From Pseudomonas brassicacearum subsp. neoaurantiaca (GTDB lineage: Bacteria > Pseudomonadota > Gammaproteobacteria > Pseudomonadales > Pseudomonadaceae): DNA of 64,000 nucleotides. Position numbers and translations under genes: made by a program. The stretch's first letter is position 1. Every line of letters begins with the position of its first letter. Under the pieces are notes generated by a model, which did not search any database, was not told where the DNA came from, and saw nothing but the letters and a program-made list of their open reading frames with translations. This document shows, one piece after another, positions 57,906 to 64,000 of the stretch. Where the stretch lies: contig NZ_VDLV01000013.1 in NCBI RefSeq assembly GCF_013608025.1, forward strand, positions 186,001 through 250,000, read 5' to 3'.

Positions 57906-58112
57906 TCAGGGATTGGGGTCGTGTCTCGATTCTGGTAGCCACCCGAAGCGGCGGCAAGGGCAAATCGTCGTTCTGTCATGAATGACTATGAGCGCGTCGT
58001 TTTCGGCTAACTCGCCGGGTCCTGGACTGGGCACACTGGCCCCAAGCTGAATCACGATGGTTTGGTCACCCTCGCGCAACAGCTCCTCCAGTAACGCTCC
58101 TGCCCCGATCAT
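57906..58112 (-). CDS. Doubtful 68-codon ORF
   Basis: MIGAGALLEELLREGDQTIV at the front, then a Gly/Pro-rich part and a Cys pair near the end. Codon use is acceptable, but there is no ribosome site and its start lies inside the stem of a plus-strand terminator. It could be a short gene or only the complement of a small RNA. Confidence 0.25.
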   Translation of the reverse strand: MIGAGALLEELLREGDQTIVIQLGASVPSPGPGELAENDALIVIHDRTTICPCRRFGWLPESRHDPNP

Positions 58113-58138
58113 GTCACGGCTTGATCGGGGATTTTTTT
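58103..58138 (+). terminator. Plus-strand terminator without an obvious gene
   Basis: Stem CCCCGATCA / TGATCGGGG with a ten-base loop and seven T's on the plus strand only. The nearest plus-strand gene (gbdR) ends 570 bases earlier, with a minus-strand gene between. It may end a small RNA starting somewhere after 57900. Confidence 0.75.
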
Positions 58139-58181
58139 GTCTGTGAAAAGCAGGGAGAAATGGGTTGTTTGTTCGGGCGCC

Positions 58182-58257
58182 ATCGCGAGCAAGCTCGCTC
58201 CCACAAGGGTTCTGTGTCGTTCACAAAATCTAATGTGGGAGCGAGCCTGCTCGCGAG
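58182..58257. repeat. REPIN, family A
   Basis: Inverted family-A pair just beyond the end of the gamma-butyrobetaine hydroxylase gene. The spacer is similar to that at 57570. Confidence 0.9.
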
Positions 58258-58272
58258 GAACGATGACGCGGT

Positions 58273-59436
58273 CTACCGCTGCAACACCAGAATCCGCGAC
58301 AACAACTCATCCCGATCCACATAACACCCCTGGAAATGCCGCGCCCCGGTCGCCGGGTCGAAGGCGTTGCGGGCGTGGAGGGTGCGGCGGTTGTCGAAGC
58401 ACCAGAATTGGCCGGGTTCGAGCCGCTGCATCAGGCGAAAGCGCGGCTCGCGGGTCAAGGCGATGAAGCGTCGGTAGGCGCGATAGAGCCTGGGCATTTG
58501 CTCGACCGACGTATCGAACGGCCCGCGCAGGAAGTTCGCCATGCGAATTTCCGAGACCTGCCCGAGGGCGTCCAGGGCAATGATCGGCGCCAGGCAGCGG
58601 TAGTCGCTGTGGCGGTCCTTGTTGCGGAACTCCACCCGGATCTGGCACAGCGCGTCGAAGGCTTCGGGATCTTCCTTGCGCAGCGCTTCGGCAATGGCGA
58701 AGCCGTCGACAAAAATACTCTCGCCACCCACGGCGTCGTTCACCAGGCAATGCAGGAACTGCAACCCCGGCTGCAGCTCTCGTGTCGGCAGGTCGCTGTG
58801 CAACGGCAGGTTGAAGGCAGTGTAGGCGTTGCTGTCGGCGTCGGCCTTGGATTGCACGTTGAACAGCACGCCGAAATTGCTTTCGCGAATGAAGGAAATG
58901 CGTTGCGCAATCTGTTTCAGCGAGCCGGGTTCGGTGGGCACGCCGCGTACTTGGGTCAGGCCGATGTCGCGTACCGCCAGCAACCATTGCAGCAGCGCGT
59001 CGGCGTCCTCCATCAGTGCCAGGTAGTCGAACACCGGCAGTTGCAGGTCGCATTGCCAGAGTTGTCGTTGCGGCTTGCTCGCCAGGCGCTCGGCCCTGGA
59101 TTGCTCGTCATAGGCGTGGGCGCGCAGCCAGCCCGGGTCGAATTGGCTCTGGTGGCCGTCCTGCCAGGCCACGCACAGGCGACCTTGATCATCGACGCGG
59201 ATTTCACCGGGCGCCAAGTCTTCGGGCACATCGACGATTTCCAGGACTTGCTCACGGGTGACGCTGTAGACGCATTGCTGACAAGGGCAATTGTCTCGCA
59301 GCCACGGGTGATGAAAGGGGCTGACCCGGCCATCGGCCCACGTGACGTGAACCCGATCGGCCAACGGTGTCGCAGCGGTCAACGCGTGGACCAGAGGATA
59401 GCTGCGGAAGTCGGCAATTGCGGCGGCGGTGTGCAT
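58273..59436 (-). CDS. Gamma-butyrobetaine dioxygenase
   Basis: The 387-residue iron(II)/2-oxoglutarate enzyme hydroxylates gamma-butyrobetaine to L-carnitine. The N-terminal zinc-type domain has FHHPWLRDNCPCQQC. The double-stranded helix domain carries the iron ligands His and Asp in LPLHSDLPTREL and the distal His in NRRTLHARNAF, followed by the Arg for 2-oxoglutarate. It lies 18 bases after cdhB on the same strand, which fits its role of feeding the carnitine pathway. Confidence 0.92.
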   Translation of the reverse strand: MHTAAAIADFRSYPLVHALTAATPLADRVHVTWADGRVSPFHHPWLRDNCPCQQCVYSVTREQVLEIVDVPEDLAPGEIRVDDQGRLCVAWQDGHQSQFDPGWLRAHAYDEQSRAERLASKPQRQLWQCDLQLPVFDYLALMEDADALLQWLLAVRDIGLTQVRGVPTEPGSLKQIAQRISFIRESNFGVLFNVQSKADADSNAYTAFNLPLHSDLPTRELQPGLQFLHCLVNDAVGGESIFVDGFAIAEALRKEDPEAFDALCQIRVEFRNKDRHSDYRCLAPIIALDALGQVSEIRMANFLRGPFDTSVEQMPRLYRAYRRFIALTREPRFRLMQRLEPGQFWCFDNRRTLHARNAFDPATGARHFQGCYVDRDELLSRILVLQR

Positions 59437-59454
59437 GGCGATCTCCTCGGGACT

Positions 59455-59931
59455 TTATCGGGCGGGGGGCAGTGCGATGACCCGACCGATATAGGCCGGC
59501 GCCGGCAGGTCGGTCTGGCTGTCGAGCAGGGCTCTGAGTTGGCCCAGGGTCTGTTCGGTGAACGGTGCAGAGCGTGGCCCCGCCAGATCGACGTGCAGCA
59601 GCATCTGTTCGTTGCCGGCCAGCTCTTTGTCGCCGCCCGCCAGGTGCAGGCTGTGGTAGAGATGCAGGCGTTTGGCGTCGTGGCCAATGATTTGCGTATG
59701 TACCTCGACGTCGGCGCCGAGCTTCACTTCGTGCAGGTAGTTCAGGTGCAGCTCGAGGGTGAACAGGGAATGGCCGCTGGCTTCGCGACTTTGGCTGTCC
59801 AGGCCGAGCCGGTCCATCAGCGCGTCGGTGGCGTAGCTGAAGATCAGCAAGTAGAAGGCGTCGCGCAAATGGCCGTTGTAGTCGACCCATTCGGGGAGGA
59901 TGCGGGTTTGGTAGGTGGTGAGGGTGGGCAT
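59455..59931 (-). CDS. cdhB: Betainyl-CoA thioesterase
   Basis: The 158-residue hot-dog protein has the 4HBT-type front PEWVDYNGHLRDAFYLLIFSYATDALMD (the Asp after W-V is catalytic in relatives) and HSLFTLELHLNYLHEVKLG. In the P. aeruginosa carnitine pathway CdhB releases glycine betaine from betainyl-CoA made by CdhC. Order here is cdhC, cdhA, cdhB, hydroxylase, all on the minus strand, with REPINs between the first three. Confidence 0.9.
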   Translation of the reverse strand: MPTLTTYQTRILPEWVDYNGHLRDAFYLLIFSYATDALMDRLGLDSQSREASGHSLFTLELHLNYLHEVKLGADVEVHTQIIGHDAKRLHLYHSLHLAGGDKELAGNEQMLLHVDLAGPRSAPFTEQTLGQLRALLDSQTDLPAPAYIGRVIALPPAR

Positions 59932-59970
59932 GAGGTGGGTTCCGATGGTGGTGGCGATTGGGAGGCCGCT

Positions 59971-60043
59971 ATCGCGAGCAAGCTCGCTCCCACAGGTTTT
60001 GTGATCGACACATAGCTAATGTGGGAGCGAGCTTGCTCGCGAT
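59971..60043. repeat. REPIN, family A, between cdhA and cdhB
   Basis: Inverted family-A pair inside the cdh transcript. Confidence 0.9.
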
Positions 60044-60076
60044 GGGGCCAGACTTGCTGGCCCAAAAAACCAAGGT

Positions 60077-61042
60077 TTACTCGCCGAAGGCCATGCCATG
60101 CTTGGCCTTGGTGGTCTTCACCGCCTCCAGCACCGCCATCAGGCAATCATCACGATAGCGTTCCAATGCCGAAATGCTGTGCTGGCCCAATTGCTCGCTT
60201 GTCCCGTCCACCACATCATCGATCAGCTTTTCGGTCAGTTCCGGTGCCGGCAGATAGGTCCAGGGCAACTGCAGAGCCGGGCCGAACTGGGCCATGAAGT
60301 GGCGCATCCCAGCGTCGCCGCCGGCCAGGGTGTAGGTCAGGAACGTGCCCATGAACGACCAGCGCAATCCAGCGCCAAAACGGATCGCGTCGTCAATTTC
60401 CCCGGTAGTCGCCACGCCGTCATTGACCAGGTGCAGCGCCTCGCGCCAGAGCGCTTCGAGCAAACGGTCGGCGATGAAACCGGGCACTTCCTTGCGCACG
60501 TGCAGCGGTCGCATGCCGAGGGACTCATAGACTTGCATCGCTGCTTGGACGGCTTCGGGCGCGGTGTTCTTGCCACCGACCACTTCAACCAGCGGCAGCA
60601 GGTAGACCGGGTTGAAGGGGTGCCCGACCACGCAGCGCTCCGGATGGGTCGAACCCTCGTAGAATTCGCTTGGCAGCAACCCTGAGGTACTCGATCCGAT
60701 CAGTGCAGTTGGCTTGGCGGCGGCGCTGATCTGGGCGTGCAGTTCGAGCTTGAGTTCCAGCCGTTCGGGGGCGCTTTCCTGGATGAAATCGGCGTCGCGC
60801 ACGCATTCTTCGATAGTCGCGACAAAGCGCAGTCGATCCTGGGAGGCGCCAGGGGCCAGGCCTTGTTTCTCCAGGGCGCCCCAGGCATTGGCGACGCGTT
60901 TGCGCAACGCGGCCTCTGCGCCCGGTGCCGGGTCCCAGGCAACCACGTCGAGGCCATGGGCGAGGGCGCGGCTGACCCAGCCGCTGCCGATGACACCGCT
61001 GCCCAGGGCGGCGAAGGTTTTGATGTCGGTGATGAAGCGCAT
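60077..61042 (-). CDS. cdhA: L-carnitine 3-dehydrogenase
   Basis: The 321-residue NAD enzyme of the 3-hydroxyacyl-CoA dehydrogenase fold oxidises carnitine to 3-dehydrocarnitine. Seen: the NAD loop [64 protein letters not shown] and [23 protein letters not shown]. The ATG at 61042 has AGGAAA upstream. The frame extends into the REP to 61114. It follows cdhC across a REPIN. Confidence 0.96.
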   Translation of the reverse strand: MRFITDIKTFAALGSGVIGSGWVSRALAHGLDVVAWDPAPGAEAALRKRVANAWGALEKQGLAPGASQDRLRFVATIEECVRDADFIQESAPERLELKLELHAQISAAAKPTALIGSSTSGLLPSEFYEGSTHPERCVVGHPFNPVYLLPLVEVVGGKNTAPEAVQAAMQVYESLGMRPLHVRKEVPGFIADRLLEALWREALHLVNDGVATTGEIDDAIRFGAGLRWSFMGTFLTYTLAGGDAGMRHFMAQFGPALQLPWTYLPAPELTEKLIDDVVDGTSEQLGQHSISALERYRDDCLMAVLEAVKTTKAKHGMAFGE

Positions 61043-61073
61043 GGTGATTTCCTGAAAAAAGTGAAGATCAACT

Positions 61074-61163
61074 GTGGGAGCGAGCTTGCTCGCGATGGCG
61101 GCGGTACATCCCATGCATCTTTGGAGGCAGGAATATCGCTATCGCGAGCAAGCTCGCTCCCAC
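61074..61163. repeat. REPIN, family A, between cdhC and cdhA
   Basis: Inverted family-A pair inside the cdh transcript, 32 bases upstream of the cdhA start. Confidence 0.9.
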
Positions 61164-61185
61164 AGGGAATACGGTGGAGATTTGG

Positions 61186-62073
61186 CTAGCCGCGCTGGAC
61201 CAGGCCCATTTTCTTGCGACCTTCAGCCGGGGTCAGGACGCGTGCCCCGAGGCGGCTGAGGATTTCGCCGGCGCGCTCCACCAGTTGGCCGTTGGTGGCG
61301 AGCACGCCTTTGTCCAGCCAGAGGTTGTCTTCCAGCCCCACCCGCACGTTGCCCCCCAGCAGCACGGCTTGGGCGGCCATCGGCATTTGCATGCGACCGA
61401 TGCCGAAGCCGGCCCACACTGCGTCGGCCGGCAGGTTGTCGACCATGGCTTTCATCGTGGTGGTGTCGGCCGGTGCGCCCCATGGGATGCCCAGGCAGAG
61501 TTGGAACAGCGGGTTGTCCAGCAGGCCTTCCTTGATCATTTGCTTGGCGAACCACAGGTGGCCGGTGTCGAAGATCTCCAGCTCGGCCTTCACGCCGAGC
61601 TCGGTGATGCGCTTGGCGCCGGCCCGCAATTGCGCCGGGGTGGAGACGTAAATGGTGTCGCCGTCGCCAAAGTTCAGGGTGCCGCAATCCAGTGTGCAGA
61701 TTTCCGGCAGCAATTCTTCGACGTGGGCGAGGCGGGTCAGCGGGCCGACCAGGTCGGTGTTGGGACCGAAATCCATCGGCTGCTCACCGCCACCGATTTC
61801 CAGGTCGCCGCCCATGCCGGCGGTGAGGTTGACGATGATGTCCACGTCCGCCTCGCGGATGCGCTCCATCACTTCACGGTACAGCGCCACGTCGCGGCTG
61901 AACTTGCCGGTCTGCGGGTCGCGGACGTGGCAATGGACCACCGTGGCCCCGGCCTTCGCCGCCTCGACGGCCGCCGCCGCGATCTGTTTCGGGGTGACCG
62001 GCACGTGGGGGCTCTTGGCGGTCGTGTCGCCAGCACCGGTGAGTGCGCAGGTGATGATGACGTCGTGGTTCAT
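61186..62073 (-). CDS. cdhC: Dehydrocarnitine cleavage enzyme, BKACE family
   Basis: The 295-residue zinc enzyme condenses and cleaves 3-dehydrocarnitine with acetyl-CoA to betainyl-CoA and acetoacetate. BKACE features: [23 protein letters not shown] at the front, zinc ligands in [33 protein letters not shown], and [28 protein letters not shown] (second zinc His replaced by this loop's E/D in the family). It lies 69 bases after caiX on the same strand. Confidence 0.94.
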   Translation of the reverse strand: MNHDVIITCALTGAGDTTAKSPHVPVTPKQIAAAAVEAAKAGATVVHCHVRDPQTGKFSRDVALYREVMERIREADVDIIVNLTAGMGGDLEIGGGEQPMDFGPNTDLVGPLTRLAHVEELLPEICTLDCGTLNFGDGDTIYVSTPAQLRAGAKRITELGVKAELEIFDTGHLWFAKQMIKEGLLDNPLFQLCLGIPWGAPADTTTMKAMVDNLPADAVWAGFGIGRMQMPMAAQAVLLGGNVRVGLEDNLWLDKGVLATNGQLVERAGEILSRLGARVLTPAEGRKKMGLVQRG

Positions 62074-62142
62074 GGTGCGGATTCCTTCAGGCGAGGTGGG
62101 TCACTGCGCAGCCCTTGGGTTGCGCAGATGGAGAGCGATTGA

Positions 62143-63087
62143 TCAGTTACTGGTGAGTTTCAGGTTGTCGGCGGCGGGCTTGCCGTCGAAGGTGGTCACG
62201 CCTTCGAGCCAGCGCTGTTTGTCTTGCGGATGATCCTTGAGCCATTGCCGGGCCGATTCGAGCGGATCCTTGTGATCGAGCAGCGGCTGCATCATCCGGC
62301 TCTCGTCCTCGGCGGTGAAGGTCAGGTTGCTCAGCAGGCGGCTGACGTTCGGGCATTGCTCGGCGTAGTTCGGTGCGGTGACGGTCCAGACGGTGGCCAT
62401 GCCTTCGTTCGGACCGAGGGCGTCTTCGCTGCCGGTGAGGTAAGTCATCTGCACGTTGACGTTCATCGGGTGTGGCGCCCAGCCGAAGAACACCACGGCT
62501 TCCTTGCGCCGCACGGCGCGGTCCACGGCGGCGAGCATGCCGGCCTCGCTGGACTCCACCAACTGGAATTTGCCCAGGCCGAACTGGTTCTTGGCGATCA
62601 TTGCCTTGATCTGCGTATTGGCGCCTGAGCCAGGCTCGATGCCGTAGATCTTGCCGCCCAGCTCCTTCTCGAACTTGGCGATATCGGCGAAGGTCTTCAG
62701 GCCCTTGTCGGCCAGGTAAGTCGGCACGGCGAGGGTGGCGCGGGCGTCCTGGAGGCTGGGTTGCTCCAGCACTTTGACCTGCTTGGCCTGGACGAACGGC
62801 GTGATGGTCTGGGTCATCAACGGGTTCCAATAGCCCAGGAACAAGTCCAGGCGCTGGTCGCGGATGCCGGCGAAGATGATCTGTTGGGAGGCGCTGGTCT
62901 GTTTGGTCTTGTAGCCGAGGCCGTCGAGCATCACCTGGGTCAAGGCGCTGGTGGCGATGACGTCGGTCCAGTTGACCACGCCCAGGCGCACGTCCTGGCA
63001 GGCGGCGGGTTCGGCTGCCAGGGTGGCCGAGCTGAGGAACGCGGTACCGGTGAGTGCAAGAACGCAGGAGCTGATCAGTCTTTTCAT
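62143..63087 (-). CDS. caiX: Carnitine-binding periplasmic protein
   Basis: The 314-residue protein has a signal peptide (cut after SSATLA) and the same fold as CbcX: VRLGVVNWTDVIATSALT, LFLGYWNPLMTQTI and VVFFGWAPHPMNVNVQMTYL. In P. aeruginosa CaiX delivers carnitine to the CbcWV permease, and there is no permease of its own here either. First gene of the caiX-cdhC-cdhA-cdhB-hydroxylase set, divergent from cdhR. Confidence 0.94.
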   Translation of the reverse strand: MKRLISSCVLALTGTAFLSSATLAAEPAACQDVRLGVVNWTDVIATSALTQVMLDGLGYKTKQTSASQQIIFAGIRDQRLDLFLGYWNPLMTQTITPFVQAKQVKVLEQPSLQDARATLAVPTYLADKGLKTFADIAKFEKELGGKIYGIEPGSGANTQIKAMIAKNQFGLGKFQLVESSEAGMLAAVDRAVRRKEAVVFFGWAPHPMNVNVQMTYLTGSEDALGPNEGMATVWTVTAPNYAEQCPNVSRLLSNLTFTAEDESRMMQPLLDHKDPLESARQWLKDHPQDKQRWLEGVTTFDGKPAADNLKLTSN

Positions 63088-63150
63088 GTCGGGTTCCTCG
63101 GCAGCTTGTTGTTATGGGTTCCGGCATCTGCGTGCCGGTGATGCCAAAGT

Positions 63151-63217
63151 ACGCAGCCGTGGCTTGTTCAAAACGCACAGCGGCGACGTGGTCTTGCACT
63201 ACAGCGACTCTTGCACT
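63151..63217. promoter_or_regulatory. Repeat motifs between caiX and cdhR, possible CdhR site
   Basis: ACGCAGCCG and ACGCACAGCGG lie 22 bases apart (63151 and 63173), and TCTTGCACT occurs twice 17 bases apart (63192-63200, 63209-63217). Direct repeats in a divergent control region could bind the AraC-type regulator CdhR. No further evidence. Confidence 0.3.
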
Positions 63218-63279
63218 TGAACACCCCTTCCAACTGGCGTATCAAAGTCCGCACGCTGCCCGCCAACCGAGTGCGTTCC

Positions 63280-64000
63280 ATGTCCCAGGATTTCTATTTC
63301 TTGTTGATGCCGGGTTTCTCGGCCATCGGTTTCATTTCGGCCATCGAGCCGCTACGGGTCGCCAATCGCTTCCGTGGCGAGCTGTATCGCTGGCATGTGT
63401 TGAGCGCCGATGGCGGGGCGGTGTTGGCGAGCAACGGCATGTCGGTCAACGCCGATGCCGCGCTGGAACCGCTGAAAAAAGGCGCGACGTTATGGGTGGT
63501 GGCTGGGTTCGAGCCGTTGAAATTCGTCACTCCGGTGTTGGAGCGCTGGCTGCACCGACTGGACAATGACGGCGTTATCCTGGGCGGGATCGATACCGGC
63601 AGCGTCGTCCTCGCGGATGCGGAATTACTGGACGGGCATCGCGTCACCCTGCACTGGGAAGCGATTGAAGCGTTCAAGGAATCCTATCCACAGCTCAGCG
63701 TGACCCAGGAACTCTTCGAGATCGACCGCCGCCGCATTACCTGCGCCGGCGGCACCGCATCCATCGACCTGATGCTCGACCTCATCGGCCAGGCCCACGG
63801 TTCGGAATTGGCGATCCAGGTCAGCGAACAATTCGTGCTCGGTCGCATTCGTCCGCGCAAAGATCACCAGCGCATGGAAATCGCCAACCGCTACGGCATT
63901 CGCAACAAGAAACTGGTGCATGTGATTGGCGAGATGGAAGCCCACAGCGAGCCACCCCTGACGACCTTGGCGCTGGCCGAATCGATCAATGTCACCCGCC
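63280..64000 (+). CDS. cdhR: Carnitine catabolism activator CdhR (3' end outside the window)
   Basis: The frame is open from the ATG at 63280 to the window edge (240 codons). It shows the amidotransferase-like domain of the GbdR/ArgR group: FLLMPGFSAIGFISAIEPLRVANR, then LSADGGAVLASNGMSV, GGIDTGSVVLADAELLDGH, CAGGTASIDLMLDLI, and the start of the AraC domain (LTTLALAESINVTR). It is the AraC-family activator of caiX-cdhCAB in P. aeruginosa, here divergent from caiX. The ribosome site is weak, so a slightly upstream GTG is possible. Confidence 0.93.
   Translation, partial: MSQDFYFLLMPGFSAIGFISAIEPLRVANRFRGELYRWHVLSADGGAVLASNGMSVNADAALEPLKKGATLWVVAGFEPLKFVTPVLERWLHRLDNDGVILGGIDTGSVVLADAELLDGHRVTLHWEAIEAFKESYPQLSVTQELFEIDRRRITCAGGTASIDLMLDLIGQAHGSELAIQVSEQFVLGRIRPRKDHQRMEIANRYGIRNKKLVHVIGEMEAHSEPPLTTLALAESINVTR

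Noticed and set aside
58336-60015. Plus-strand ORF of 559 codons opposite the hydroxylase and cdhB
   Set aside because: An antisense shadow with no ribosome site. The hydroxylase and thioesterase motifs are on the minus strand.

Overview
The window is GC-rich chromosomal DNA from a Pseudomonas of the fluorescens lineage. I infer this from the family and order of the genes (rhlE-metF-sahH; metK-regulator-tkt-epd-pgk-fba; betT/betIBA with cbcXWV, sdaB, gbdR and the carnitine genes, each matching gene groups known from P. aeruginosa) and from dozens of short palindromic REP sequences of the kind scattered through fluorescens-group genomes. I see no phage, plasmid, transposase, rRNA, tRNA or CRISPR array. 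It is ordinary chromosomal backbone rather than an island.

Layout. 1-3.3 kb: end of a cytochrome b561, a YceI protein and the RNA helicase RhlE. 3.3-8.5 kb: a periplasmic binding protein, a glycosyltransferase-like protein and the methyl-cycle genes sahH-metF, led by an S-adenosylhomocysteine (SAH) riboswitch. 8.5-17 kb: small transporters (FNT, MFS, EamA, LysE), MAPEG, MltA, a cytochrome c lipoprotein, a DUF1090 protein and LigB. 17.3-26.2 kb: metK with an ArsR-methyltransferase regulator, then the central carbon cluster tktA-epd-pgk-two lipoproteins-fba. 26.2-27.8 kb: mostly non-coding, with a 670-bp inverted-repeat element and a structured leader in front of a small DUF protein. 27.8-31.9 kb: two tandem PL7 alginate lyases and a receiver-PAS-GGDEF-EAL protein. 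32-44.4 kb: YgjP-like peptidase, GNAT, binding protein, YccS-like protein, BaiN/HI0933-type flavoprotein, DbpA, MFS and a TldD/TldE pair. 44.7-64 kb: one large quaternary-amine block.

The quaternary-amine block reads as one catabolic programme. BetT and CbcXWV import choline, BetA and BetB oxidise it to glycine betaine, and BetI represses through a perfect 20-bp palindrome. CaiX and CdhA/C/B take in carnitine and convert it to glycine betaine, and a gamma-butyrobetaine hydroxylase feeds carnitine. SdaB removes the serine that arises from glycine. GbdR and CdhR (AraC family with DJ-1/GATase-like domains) are the activators. The methyl cycle (SahH, MetF, MetK) is controlled by two different SAH/SAM-type devices in this window: a riboswitch on sahH and a probable ArsR-methyltransferase operator upstream of metK.

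Two main REP families are visible. Family A has the core GGGAGCGAGCTTGCTCGC and family B the core GGCGAGGGAGCTTGCTCCC. Nearly all occur as inverted pairs (REPINs), often between genes of the same operon. The signals I find most worth a second look are the long inverted-repeat element at 26.2-26.9 kb, the repeated structured leader with a start-stop overlapping upstream ORF at 27.3-27.55 kb, the duplicated lyases with matching sigma-54-type promoter sequences, the tandem 21-bp site between cbcX and sdaB, and an orphan plus-strand terminator at 58.1 kb that may end a small RNA.
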